Assembly: GCF_040187885.1 (NCBI RefSeq)
Contig: NZ_JBDPLH010000002.1
Location: 496,001-560,000 of the forward strand
Direction of reading: 5' to 3'
Source: Roseateles_E cavernae
GTDB taxonomy: Bacteria > Pseudomonadota > Gammaproteobacteria > Burkholderiales > Burkholderiaceae_C
DNA: 64,000 nucleotides
Below, one piece after another: positions 11,050 through 21,627 of the stretch (position 1 is its first letter; every line of letters starts with the position of its first letter). The position numbers were made by a program, and so were the translations under genes. The notes below the pieces were generated by a model, which made no database searches, was not told where the DNA came from, and saw nothing but the letters and a program-made list of their open reading frames with translations.

Positions 11050-11751
11050 ATGGAAAACACCTACGGCCAGTTCTGCACCGTCGCCAGAGGCGCCGAAGTG
11101 CTGTGCGAGCGCTGGACGCCGCTGGTGGTGCGCGAGCTGCTGTGCGGCAGCAAGCGCTTCAACGACCTGCACCGCGGCGTGCCACGCATGTCCACCAGCC
11201 TGCTGGCGCAGCGGCTGACGCGTCTCGAGGAGTTCGGCATCGTGCGACGCGCAGCCGCCGGCAAGGTCTGGGAGTACAGCCTCACCGCGGCCGGCGAGGA
11301 GTTGCGGCCCATCGTCATGGCGCTCGGCCACTGGGGCGCGCGCTGGATAGGCAGCCGGCTTCGCGATGACGAGCTGGATGCGGGCCTGCTGATGTGGGAC
11401 ATCCGGCGCTTCGCCTGCGTCCCCGAGTTCCCGCCACGCCCCATCGTCATCAACTTCCAGTTCCGGGATGCTCGGACCGGCGAAGGCTCATGGTGGCTGG
11501 TGGTGGAGGACGGCGTGGCCGACCTCTGCCGCACCGACCCCGGTCGTGAGTTGACGCTGGTGGTGGTTTCGACCCTGCGGGCGCTGACCGAGATCTGGGC
11601 CGGCGACCGCACGCCTCAGCAGGCCCTGGCTTCGCGCGAGATCCGTGTGGACGGGGCGGAGCGCGATGCGGACGAGCTGTGGCGCTGGCTGGGCACCAGC
11701 GCCTTCGCCCCGACGCGGCGCGCCCGGCTTGCTCCTGCCGCGCGAGCTTGA
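11050..11751 (+). CDS. HxlR-family transcriptional regulator
   Basis: Winged-helix repressor/activator of 233 residues. Residues 5-100 are the HxlR domain: YGQFCTVARGAEVLCERWTPLVVREL, then FNDLHRGVPRMSTSLLAQRLTRLEE and VWEYSLTAAGEEL. The C-terminal 110 residues form an extra alpha/beta domain (WWLVVEDGVADLCRTDPG) that may be SCP2-like. The ATG at 11050 is preferred because GGAAGG precedes it at seven bases; an in-frame ATG at 10996 would add 18 unconserved residues. The 139-base gap to the divergent flavoenzyme gene is the likely shared control region. Confidence 0.86.
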   Translation: MENTYGQFCTVARGAEVLCERWTPLVVRELLCGSKRFNDLHRGVPRMSTSLLAQRLTRLEEFGIVRRAAAGKVWEYSLTAAGEELRPIVMALGHWGARWIGSRLRDDELDAGLLMWDIRRFACVPEFPPRPIVINFQFRDARTGEGSWWLVVEDGVADLCRTDPGRELTLVVVSTLRALTEIWAGDRTPQQALASREIRVDGAERDADELWRWLGTSAFAPTRRARLAPAARA

Positions 11752-11875
11752 CGCACCAGCGCCAGCGTTGACGGTCCTGCGTGCCCGCTGCAAGACAATG
11801 CCCTTGTCGATCGGCCCGGCCCTCGCTCGTCGTAGCTTCACCGGTCAACAAGCAAGCTTCATCGGAGATCAGGAT

Positions 11876-12400
11876 ATGCGGTTCATCATCACTGCACAGG
11901 CGAGTGCGGACCAGGCGGGCGGGCAAGCGCAGCCGGACTTCGACCCGGAGCTCTTCAAGGCCTATATGCGTTTCAACGAGGAGATGCATCAGGCCGGCGT
12001 GCTGGTCGCGTCGGAGGGCCTCAACCCGGCGGCGCCCGGTGCCCGCATCGCGGTGGCGAATGGCCGGCGCTATGTGGTGGACGGGCCTTTTGCCGAGTCC
12101 AAGGAACTGGTCGGCGGTTTCTACCTCATCGAGGTGGGCTCGCTCGACGAGGCAGTCCAGTGGGCGCTGCGCGCGCCCTCCGGTTTCGGCGCGGACGATG
12201 TTCTGGAGGTCCGGCAGCTGACGGGCGCGGCAGACCTGCCGGCCGAGATTCTGCGGCTGATCGAGGAGGCTGCGCCCATGTGGAGCGCCTCGGCCTGGCA
12301 GCCGCGCGGCGCAGTCCTAGGCCGCGAATTGGCGCTCGATGCTCAAGACCGCCTGCCGCGCCGCCACAGCGTCGACCACCAGCCGCCACCCTCCGCATAG
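11876..12400 (+). CDS. YCII-related (DGPF-domain) protein
   Basis: 174-residue protein. Residues 1-115 match the YCII/DGPF fold: MRFIITAQAS start, a helix FKAYMRFNEEMHQAG, then VVDGPFAESKELVGGFYLIEVGSLDEAV. Such proteins often sit beside extracytoplasmic sigma factors or regulators and have no agreed function. The C-terminal 55 residues are less conserved in type, and the last 19 codons overlap the 3' end of the convergent histidine kinase gene by 58 bases. That suggests the original stop was lost. GGATAT precedes the start. Confidence 0.78.
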   Translation: MRFIITAQASADQAGGQAQPDFDPELFKAYMRFNEEMHQAGVLVASEGLNPAAPGARIAVANGRRYVVDGPFAESKELVGGFYLIEVGSLDEAVQWALRAPSGFGADDVLEVRQLTGAADLPAEILRLIEEAAPMWSASAWQPRGAVLGRELALDAQDRLPRRHSVDHQPPPSA

Positions 12401-15336
12401 ACCAGCGCCGCCGGCAGGCTGATCTCGACCTGCGTGCCGCCGGCCGGGCCCGCGCCGATCGCCAGCGTGCCGCCCAGGCGCCGGGCGCGCTCGCGCATCG
12501 TCCGCAGGCCGTAGTGCCCCTCGCGGTAGCCGCGCTCCAGGACGGGCGCGGCGATGCCGATGCCATCGTCGCTGATGCGCAGACGCAGGCCCTGGTCCTC
12601 GAAGATCAGCGCCACCTCGATGCCGCCGGCGCGCGCGTGGCGGGCCGCATTGCTCAAGGCTTCGCGCACGATCAGCAGCAACTCGTCGCACAGCAGCGGG
12701 CTGAGCCGGCGCCGGTCGCCGCTGACGCTGACCCGGAAAGCGCAGCCCTCGGCGACCAGGGCCGCACCCGCCAGCGCCAGCGCGTCCTCCAGCGCGGACC
12801 CGAGCTCGGGCAGATGGCGCAGCTCGTGCATGCGCTCGCGGCCCTCGATCATCGCGGCCTCGGCGCGCTCGATGGCGCGTTCGATCCATTGGCGCAGCTC
12901 CAGATCCTGGATGCGCTGCGTGGCCGCATGGAAGGACAGGATCAGCCCCTGGAAGCCCTGCAGCAAGGTGTCGTGCAACTCGCGCGAGATGCGCTCGCGC
13001 TCGCGGTGGCGCTCTTCCAGCCGCAGCCGCACCTGGGTCGCGATCGCGCGGGCCCGCAGCAGGTACAGGCTCCAGGCCAGCGCCAGCGCGGTCAGCACGG
13101 CGATGACCTGGAACACCGGGCTCTGCCAGAAGCGCGGCGCAATCTCGAAGGCCAGCGCCGCGCCCTCGGCATTCCAGACCCCGTCGGCATTGGCGGCGAT
13201 GACGCGGAAGCGGTAGCGGCCCGGACCCAGATTGGCATAGACCGCCTCGCGCCGGTGGCCGGCCTCCTGCCAGTCGCCGTCGATGCCGTCGAGCCGGTAG
13301 CGAAAGCGCGCCCGGTCCGACACCGCCAGTGTCAGCGCGGTGAAACGGATCGCCAGCGTGCGCGTGCCCTCGGGCAGGCGCATGCCGGCTTGTGGCGTCA
13401 GCAGCCGGTCGCCGGCGCGCAGGCTCTGGATCTCGACCGGCGGCGGCCGCTCATTGCGCGGCACATCGGCGGGGTCTATCCAGGCCACGCCGCGATTGGT
13501 GGCCACCCAGATACGGCCGGCGCGATCTCGCAGCGCGGTGGGCGTCAGCTGGGCCTGCTGGGCCACGCCGGGCAGGCCGTCGCGCCAGTCGAGCAGGCGG
13601 TAGTTGCGCCGGGCCTGCGGCCCGGCGAACAGCGCGTCCACATCGGCAGGGGCGACCCGCAGCAGGCCGCGGCCGCCATTGAGCCAGAGCTCGCCGTCGG
13701 GCAGCTCGATGATGCCAGTGATATGGGCGAAGGCCTCGTCCTGCGCGGCGCTGACAAGCCCGAAACGCTGGCCGTCAAAGCGCGCGAAGCCGGCCTCGCC
13801 GGCCACATAGACGCCGCCCTTGCGGGCCGGCGCTATCGTCGTGGCCCGGCCGACCAGCAGGCCATCGGCCGCCGTGTAGCGGCTCACGCGGCCCCCGGAC
13901 AGCCGCAGCAGCTCGTCGTCGTAGCCGAACCAGACCGTGCCATCGGCGCTGGTGGCGATCGCTGTCGGCAGCGCGCTGCCGCGCTCCACGGCGCGCTCGC
14001 GGCGCGCGCCGGCGCAGTCGGCATGGAAGATGCCGGCCTCGTCGACGGCCAGCCAGGCGCCGCCGCCGGCATCGGGCGCCAGCGCCAGCACGCGGGGGGC
14101 GACACCCAGCTCGATGCGGCAGCGCCCGTCGGCGCCGCTGCGCCAGATGCCCTCGCTGTCGACCTCCCACAAGGCGCCGTCGGGCGCGGCCGTGCCGGCC
14201 CGCACCGGCGCCCGGCGCGCTCGCAGCTGTGGCGGCGCGGGCGGGGCCAGGTAGAGCGGCTGGTCCCAGTTGGTGGCCAGCACGCCGTCGGCATGGGCCA
14301 TGATGGTGAAGCCGTGATGGGGCTTGAGCGCCAGTTCCGGCACCTCGCGCAGCCGCCGCTGCCTGAAGCCGCTGATGCCGTAATTGGTGCCGACCCAGAC
14401 CTGACCCTCGGCGTCCTCGACCAGGGGCACGGCCACATCGGCCGGCAGGCCCTGCCGGCGCGTGAAGCGCTCCGGCAGATCGGCCGCCGCCAGGGCCTGG
14501 CCGCTCGCGATGCGCTGCGGCGCCGGCAGCCGCAGCACGCCGCCGCGCACATCGGTGAGCCACAGGCTGCCGTCGCCGGCGAACAGCAGCTGCTTGGCCT
14601 GCACCACCGGCTCGGCCCCCGGGCCTGCCAGGCGGGGCTGCTCCGGCACCGCCCCCAGCGGGCGCGTGCCGAGCAAGCCGTCCGAGACCCAGATCCGCCC
14701 CTGCGGGTCTTCGGCCAGCACCGCATGGCGCGAGACCAGGGCGCCGCTGCGGCGGAACCGGCGCTCGCCGGCCGGCAGGAACCACACCGTGTCCGGCGCC
14801 GCGACCCAGAGCGTGCCGCGACGGTCGACGAACACATAGTAGGCCGCCGCCGCCGGGTAGGCCCAGTCCTCACCCACCGTCTGCCAGCGCCCGTCGGCAT
14901 AACGGGCCAGGCCACCGGTGCTGGCGGCCCACAGCGTGCCATCGCCTGTCTGTGCGAAGCGCAGCACCCGGCCCGGCGGCATGCCCTGCGCCTCGCCATG
15001 GGCGCTGGCGATGCCGTCGCGCAGCCGCACGGTGCCGCCGGCATACAGGCCGATCCAGACATCGCCGTTGGGCAGCTCGATCAGCGCATTGATATTGGTC
15101 GAGCGCAGGCGCTGGCCCTCGCGCAGCGGGTAGCGGTCGAAGCGCACGCCATCGAAGCGGTAGAGCCCCAGGCCGGTGCCCAGCCAGAGATAGCCGCGCT
15201 GCGAACGCGACAGGGTCCAGACATCGGCCGGCGCCCCCTCGTTGACGCTCCAGGCGGTGTGCGAGAAGCGCTCCAGCAGGGCCTCGGCCGCTGCGCCCTG
15301 GCAGGCGACCAGCAGCAGCGCAACCAGCCCGCGCAT
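12343..15336 (-). CDS. beta-propeller sensor histidine kinase (NarL-type partner expected)
   Basis: 997-residue membrane sensor. It has a signal peptide (about 1-18), a long periplasmic two-component propeller region (about 30-650, with repeats such as YLWLGTGLGLYRFDG, GDVWIGLYAGG and GRIWVATNRGVAWID), a Y_Y_Y domain (FRYRLDGIDGDWQEAG) and one transmembrane helix (about 745-765). HisKA_3 follows, with the phosphoaccepting His788 in RISRELHDTLLQGFQG, then a HATPase domain (ALSNAARHARAGG, GIGIAAPVLERG, HYGLRTMRERA). Its ATG overlaps the ureF stop by one base, so it is translated with the urease accessory genes. Propeller kinases of this type commonly sense polysaccharide or oligosaccharide breakdown. 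No response regulator adjoins it. Confidence 0.9.
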   Translation of the reverse strand: MRGLVALLLVACQGAAAEALLERFSHTAWSVNEGAPADVWTLSRSQRGYLWLGTGLGLYRFDGVRFDRYPLREGQRLRSTNINALIELPNGDVWIGLYAGGTVRLRDGIASAHGEAQGMPPGRVLRFAQTGDGTLWAASTGGLARYADGRWQTVGEDWAYPAAAAYYVFVDRRGTLWVAAPDTVWFLPAGERRFRRSGALVSRHAVLAEDPQGRIWVSDGLLGTRPLGAVPEQPRLAGPGAEPVVQAKQLLFAGDGSLWLTDVRGGVLRLPAPQRIASGQALAAADLPERFTRRQGLPADVAVPLVEDAEGQVWVGTNYGISGFRQRRLREVPELALKPHHGFTIMAHADGVLATNWDQPLYLAPPAPPQLRARRAPVRAGTAAPDGALWEVDSEGIWRSGADGRCRIELGVAPRVLALAPDAGGGAWLAVDEAGIFHADCAGARRERAVERGSALPTAIATSADGTVWFGYDDELLRLSGGRVSRYTAADGLLVGRATTIAPARKGGVYVAGEAGFARFDGQRFGLVSAAQDEAFAHITGIIELPDGELWLNGGRGLLRVAPADVDALFAGPQARRNYRLLDWRDGLPGVAQQAQLTPTALRDRAGRIWVATNRGVAWIDPADVPRNERPPPVEIQSLRAGDRLLTPQAGMRLPEGTRTLAIRFTALTLAVSDRARFRYRLDGIDGDWQEAGHRREAVYANLGPGRYRFRVIAANADGVWNAEGAALAFEIAPRFWQSPVFQVIAVLTALALAWSLYLLRARAIATQVRLRLEERHRERERISRELHDTLLQGFQGLILSFHAATQRIQDLELRQWIERAIERAEAAMIEGRERMHELRHLPELGSALEDALALAGAALVAEGCAFRVSVSGDRRRLSPLLCDELLLIVREALSNAARHARAGGIEVALIFEDQGLRLRISDDGIGIAAPVLERGYREGHYGLRTMRERARRLGGTLAIGAGPAGGTQVEISLPAALVYAEGGGWWSTLWRRGRRS

Positions 15337-16067
15337 CAGGAGCGGAACAGCCGCGAGTACTGCGCCTCGTGCTGGGCCGACAAGATGGCCAGCATCGGCG
15401 TGAAGGCCTGGCGCTGGCTGTCGGGCAGGGCCAGCGCGGCGTCGACGCTGGCCGGGATCTCGGCGCTCAGCGCCTGCAGCATGCGCTGGCCGGCGCTCTG
15501 GCCCAGCGGCACGGCCTTGATGGCCGCGCCCACCATGTTCTCGGCCCAGCCGAAGGCATGGGCCAGCATGGCCTCACGCAGCGGCGCCCCCGTTTGAGCG
15601 GCGGCCAGCGCGAAGGCGATGGGCCAGCTGGGCGCCGGTCGCAGCGCGGCCAGATGGGCGAGCTGGGCTCGGCTCCGCGCATCGTCCAGCCCCTTGTTGC
15701 GCAGCCACTCCAGCAGCGAGCGCCCCATCTGCTCGCTCTGCAGGCGCAGCTCCTGGGTCTCACGGGTCTGCAGCAGCCAGTCGTTGAGCTCACGGATGCG
15801 TGCCAGGTCTTGCTCTCGCCAGGATTTCCAGGCCCGCATCGCGCTGGCGCAGGCCGGCAGGTCGGCGCGGCCCAGGGCCAGGCGTAGCTGGTCCAGCAGC
15901 CAGCGCGTGGCCGTGGCTTCGTTCGTGACCCGACCGGACTCGACCGCCGCCTCCAGGCCTTCCGAATAGCTGAAGCCGCCCACCGGCAGGGCCGGTGAGG
16001 CCAGCTGCATCAGCTGCAGCCAGGCGCTGGCGGTGAGCGGCGCTGGCGCCGGGCGAACGCGCGGCAT
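15336..16067 (-). CDS. ureF: urease accessory protein UreF
   Basis: Chaperone that works with UreD and UreG to carbamylate the active-site lysine and deliver nickel to urease. 243 residues, all-helical. LMQLASPALPVGGFSYSEGLEAAVESG at about 20-46 is the UreF signature, followed by WLLDQLRLALGRADLP and HAFGWAENMVGAAIKAVPLGQ. It starts 6 bases after ureE ends. Downstream, where ureG is normally found, lies the propeller kinase. UreF needs UreG to function, so that gene must be elsewhere if the urease is active. Confidence 0.94.
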   Translation of the reverse strand: MPRVRPAPAPLTASAWLQLMQLASPALPVGGFSYSEGLEAAVESGRVTNEATATRWLLDQLRLALGRADLPACASAMRAWKSWREQDLARIRELNDWLLQTRETQELRLQSEQMGRSLLEWLRNKGLDDARSRAQLAHLAALRPAPSWPIAFALAAAQTGAPLREAMLAHAFGWAENMVGAAIKAVPLGQSAGQRMLQALSAEIPASVDAALALPDSQRQAFTPMLAILSAQHEAQYSRLFRS

Positions 16068-16073
16068 CGGCGC

Positions 16074-16664
16074 TCAGTGCTTGCAGCCGGGGCCGTGCAC
16101 ATGCGGCGCGGGCGCGGCCGCGACGGCGATGCCGATCGGCTTGCCACGAGCCGGCGCGGCATGGCTGTGGGCATGGCCGTGGTCATGGTGCGCATGGCCT
16201 TCGGCCGCATAGGCGCCGGCCTCGGGCTCGAAGGCGCTGTGGGTCTCGCTGACGATCAGATGCATCTGGCGCAGCATATCGGCCAGCACATGGTCGGGCT
16301 CCAGCAGCAGCCGCTCGGGCTGCAGCTCCAGCTGCACATGGCGGTTGCCCAGATGGTAGGCGGCGCGCAGCAGGTCGAAGGGGCTGCCATGCTCGGCGCA
16401 GGCGCGCACCTCGAGCACGGCCTGCGGCGCCGCGATCACGCGCACCAGCGAGCCGTCCTCGGCCACCAGCACATCGCCGCCGCGCACGGCGGTGCCGCGC
16501 GGCAGGAACACGCCGAGGTGGCGGCCCTGGCTGTCGGTGGCGTCGAAACGGCTCTTCTGGCGCACATCCCAGTCCAGCTCGACGCTGGCGGCGCGCTTGA
16601 GCAGGACCGGGGCCAGGCCCTGGCCGCGGGCGATTAGTTTGTTGACGGTCAGCATGGCCGACAT
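16074..16664 (-). CDS. ureE: urease accessory protein UreE (nickel metallochaperone)
   Basis: Binds nickel and hands it to the urease activation complex. 196 residues with an N-terminal peptide-binding domain (1-75, including KSRFDATDSQGRHLGVFLPRG) and a metal-binding domain (YHLGNRHVQLEL, LEPDHVLADMLRQMHL). The His-rich C-terminus (HAHHDHGHAHSHAA and HVHGPGCKH) can hold several nickel ions. A second in-frame ATG three codons in (MLTVNK) could be the true start. It lies 13 bases after the SPOR-like membrane protein and 6 bases before ureF. Confidence 0.94.
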   Translation of the reverse strand: MSAMLTVNKLIARGQGLAPVLLKRAASVELDWDVRQKSRFDATDSQGRHLGVFLPRGTAVRGGDVLVAEDGSLVRVIAAPQAVLEVRACAEHGSPFDLLRAAYHLGNRHVQLELQPERLLLEPDHVLADMLRQMHLIVSETHSAFEPEAGAYAAEGHAHHDHGHAHSHAAPARGKPIGIAVAAAPAPHVHGPGCKH

Positions 16665-16677
16665 TCTGGAGCAGAAA

Positions 16678-17988
16678 CTAGAAGTCGACCGCCCTGGTTC
16701 TCAAGCCCCGCGCAATCAGCGTGGCATTGATCAGCTGGGCCTGCTCGCGGCTGGCAAAAGGCCAGATCGCGGCGCGCCAGCCCTCGTGGGTCTGGAACAC
16801 CTGTGCCTGCAAGCGGTCGGGCTCGCGCACGGTCTGGCCCAGCATCGCGCGCATGCGCTCCAGCTGGGCCTCGGCCTCGGCCTTGCTGGCCTGCGCCGGG
16901 CCGACCAGGGCCACCTGCCTGCCTGCCGGCATCGGTTTGGGTTCGCCGCGACTCTGCGGCAGGGCCTGGGGCGGTTCGGGGCGGCGGTTCAGCTCGCGGG
17001 ACAGCACGTCGGAAGCGGCGGTGGCGGCCGGCGCCACGCTGGGCGCGTCCGGGCGGGGACGCGGCGACGGCACCAGGCGCGGACGGATATCGGGTGCCGA
17101 AGCCGCGACCTGGACCTCGGAGGCCGGCAGCGCCGGGGCCGGCTCGGCGGCCGACGCTGCCGAAGCGGCAGAGGCTGCCGGCTCGACCGCTGCGGAGGCC
17201 GGGGCTGCCACCGGGGCAGAAACCGGTGCGGAGGCCGGTGTGGAGACTGGTGCAGAGGCTGGTGCAGAGGCTGGCGCCGGGGCTGGCACGGCACTGGCTG
17301 CCGAGGCTGCCGGTGCTGCCGGTGCCGGGCCCGACCCGCGGCCCAGCTGCCACCAGGCCCCGAGACCGAGGGCGGCCAGCAGCAGCAGGGCCAGCACGGC
17401 CAGCGGCAGCGGGTTCAGGCAACGCCGGCCCAGCACCTCCATGCGGCCGCCGGCGCCGCGCGCCAGCAGCACCCGGGTGCGCGAGGCGCCGGCGTCGATG
17501 CCGGCGCTCATCAGATAGAGCTCGTAAGGCCAGGCTCCGCCGGCCTGGGCCGCGCCGCGCGCCATCAGGCGCTCATCGATCGCGACCTCGCGCTGCGGCC
17601 AGTCGGGCTCGCCGGGCGGGTTGGCGTGGCCGTGGCGCAGCGCGAAGGCGGCCACGCGGCGCGGCGACAAGTTGTGGATGAAGCGCTCGCTGAACAGCGG
17701 CCAGGCCGCATCGGCACCCCGCGCCAGGCCCAGGCGGGCCAGCAGCGGGGTCAGGGCTTGCCACCAGGGCTTGCTGGCTGCCGGCGCGGGGGGCTGCGGC
17801 GTGAGGGCCGGCTCGGTGAGCTCCTCGCTCAGCACCGGCTCGATGGGTTCAGCGGCCGCAGCCGGGCGGCCGCTGCGCATAAAGGGCAGGGCCACCACGC
17901 CTATGGTGTGGACGTCGTAAATGCTGATCTTTTTGGCAAGCGGGTGGCGGTTATGCCAGGCCACGACTTGCTCGGCCAATCGATCCAT
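16678..17988 (-). CDS. membrane protein with C-terminal SPOR-like domain, unknown function
   Basis: 436 residues. The start MDRLAEQVVAWHNRHP is preferred over an in-frame extension of 45 residues. The N-terminal 230 residues form an unrecognised, probably cytoplasmic domain (KKISIYDVHTIGVVALPF; SERFIHNLSPRRVAAFALRHG). One transmembrane helix (about 240-260, NPLPLAVLALLLLAALGL) follows, then a roughly 110-residue Ala/Pro/Ser-rich linker with PAPAPASAPASAPVS-type repeats. The last 70 residues (RQVALVGPAQASKAEAEAQLERMR ... WRAAIWPFASREQAQLINATLIARGL) resemble a SPOR peptidoglycan-binding domain. It ends 13 bases before ureE. A cell-wall or envelope role is inferred from the domain only. Confidence 0.7.
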   Translation of the reverse strand: MDRLAEQVVAWHNRHPLAKKISIYDVHTIGVVALPFMRSGRPAAAAEPIEPVLSEELTEPALTPQPPAPAASKPWWQALTPLLARLGLARGADAAWPLFSERFIHNLSPRRVAAFALRHGHANPPGEPDWPQREVAIDERLMARGAAQAGGAWPYELYLMSAGIDAGASRTRVLLARGAGGRMEVLGRRCLNPLPLAVLALLLLAALGLGAWWQLGRGSGPAPAAPAASAASAVPAPAPASAPASAPVSTPASAPVSAPVAAPASAAVEPAASAASAASAAEPAPALPASEVQVAASAPDIRPRLVPSPRPRPDAPSVAPAATAASDVLSRELNRRPEPPQALPQSRGEPKPMPAGRQVALVGPAQASKAEAEAQLERMRAMLGQTVREPDRLQAQVFQTHEGWRAAIWPFASREQAQLINATLIARGLRTRAVDF

Positions 17989-18121
17989 GGGCCCTTTCCG
18001 AGCTTCGCCACGGCAAGCTGCCGCCCGCGCATGGTGCCTCAAATCCGCCCCCGTGTTCGGGCGACTTGGCCCGGAAAAACAGCCCAAACCGGCGCCGGCC
18101 GGCTTGGGCACAATGCCGGCC

Positions 18122-18955
18122 ATGGTTCAAGCCGCACACCGATCCCGCGTTCTGGCCACGCCCTGGTCCGGCGTGTACGGCAGCCTGATCGACAGCGGCC
18201 GCCACTTCGGCCGCCATTGGCACGACAGCTACGGCCTGGGCCTGCTGCTGCAGGGCGCGCAGCGCTCGGCCAGCGGGCGCGGCAGTGTCGACGCCTTTGC
18301 CGGCGAGCTGATCACCAGCAACCCCGGCGAGGTGCATGACGGCCGCCCGCTGGGCAGCGACTCGCGGCGCTGGCGCATGCTCTACCTGGACCCCGAGGTG
18401 GTCGCGGCCATGGCTTCGGGGTCGGCTTCAGGTTCGGGTACAGCCGAGCTGACCCGGCCGGTGATTGCCGATGCCCGCCTGCGGCTGGTGCTGGCGCGGC
18501 TGTTCGCGCGGCTCGACGCCTGGCAGGCCGGGCCGACCGCGCTGGCCGCCCTGGCCTGCGAGCAGGCCCTGCTGCGGGTGCTGGGCCTGCTGCTGGAGCG
18601 CTATTCGACGGTGGCGCCACGGCCTGCCGAGACGGCGACGGCGGCCGAGATGGCCATGGTGCGCGAGCGCCTTGCCGACGCCGATGCCGGCGCGGTGGTG
18701 CCGAGCCTGGCCGAGCTGGCCATGCCGCTGGGCCTGAGCAGATACCAGCTGCTGCGCCGTTTCGAGGCGGTCCATGGCCTGCCACCCCATGCCTGGCTGC
18801 TGCAGCTGCGGGCCGAGCGGGCGCGCCGCCTGATCGCCTCCGGCAGCGCGCTGGCCGAGGCCGCCGCGGCCGCCGGCTTTGCCGACCAGAGCCATATGAC
18901 ACGGGTGTTTGCCCGCCACTTCGGCCTCACGCCTGGGGCCTGGCGGCCGCAATAG
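18122..18955 (+). CDS. AraC-family transcriptional regulator
   Basis: 277 residues: an N-terminal AraC-type cupin sensor (FGRHWHDSYGLGLLLQGAQRS, then ITSNPGEVHDGRPLG) and a C-terminal double helix-turn-helix (MPLGLSRYQLLRRFEAVHGL; ALAEAAAAAGFADQSHMTRVFARHFGLTPGAWR). In this subfamily the regulator often controls an adjacent amino-acid or metabolite exporter. Here an EamA transporter starts 67 bases downstream on the same strand and is the likely target. An ATG three codons upstream (18113) is an alternative start. It is divergent from the SPOR-like protein gene. Confidence 0.88.
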   Translation: MVQAAHRSRVLATPWSGVYGSLIDSGRHFGRHWHDSYGLGLLLQGAQRSASGRGSVDAFAGELITSNPGEVHDGRPLGSDSRRWRMLYLDPEVVAAMASGSASGSGTAELTRPVIADARLRLVLARLFARLDAWQAGPTALAALACEQALLRVLGLLLERYSTVAPRPAETATAAEMAMVRERLADADAGAVVPSLAELAMPLGLSRYQLLRRFEAVHGLPPHAWLLQLRAERARRLIASGSALAEAAAAAGFADQSHMTRVFARHFGLTPGAWRPQ

Positions 18956-19899
18956 CGTTCAAGACCGGGCCGCCCGGCGTGGCCAGACTGCGAGCCTTCT
19001 TCTTGTCTTGATGGGGTCTCGCATGTCGGATGCGTTGAAGGGCCAGCTGCTGTGCAGCCTGGCGATGCTGCTGGTGGGCAGCACGGTGGTGGTCAGCAAG
19101 ATCATCGGCGCGGACATCGAGCCCTTTCTGGCCACCGCGCTGCGCCACGCGATGGCGCTGCCGGTGTTCGTCTGGCTGGCCTGGCGCTCCGGCTGCGTGA
19201 TGCCGAGGCTGTCCCGCCACGACGCGCTGCTCTTGCTGGTGCAGGCGGCGGCCGGCAGCGTCGGCTACACGGTGCTGCTGATCCAGGGGGTGATGTGGTC
19301 CAGCGCGGCCGATGCCGGCGTGGTCGCCGGCACGCTGCCGGCGATGGCGGCGCTGCTGGCCGTGCTGATGCTGGGCGAGCGGCCGGGGCTGCGCCTGCTG
19401 GGCGCGATCGCGCTGGCGACATTGGGCGTGATGGCGCTGGCGCTGGCGCCCGACTCGGCCGCAGCCAAGCCGACCCGGCTGCTGGGCATTGCCGCGGTGC
19501 TGGCCGCGATCGCCTGCGAGGCGGTCTTCATTCTCGGCAACAAGCGGCTGCGCCAGCCGCTGCCGCCGCTGCTGCTGTCGACGCTGATGTGCGCGGGCGG
19601 CCTGCTGCTGTCGGCGCTGCCGGCCTGCTATCTGGCCCGCAGCACGCCCTCGACCCTGAGTCCGGCGGCGCTGATGGGCATTGCCTACTACGCCTGGCTG
19701 CCGACGGTTGGCGGCTTCGTGCTCTGGTATGCGGGCAGCGCGCGCACCAGCGGCGTCCGCGCCTCGCTGGCCACGGCCTGGCTGCCGGTCTCGGCCCTGC
19801 TGCTGTCGGCGCTGCTGCTGGGCGAGACCGTGCAGCCCTGGCAATGGGCGGGCCTGGCCTGCGTGCTGGCGGCCGTCGTGCTGGCCAGCACCGGCGGCG

Positions 19900-21614
<1,715 letters not shown>

Positions 21615-21627
<13 letters not shown>

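Noticed and set aside
11768..11799. TTGACG...GACAAT as a promoter for the YCII gene
   Set aside because: The spacing is 20 bases, too long for a standard sigma-70 promoter, so it is not listed.
12160..15597. An 1145-codon open frame antisense to the propeller kinase
   Set aside because: Composition is Ala/Gly/Arg/Gln-rich without motifs, while the minus-strand frame contains full kinase and propeller signatures.
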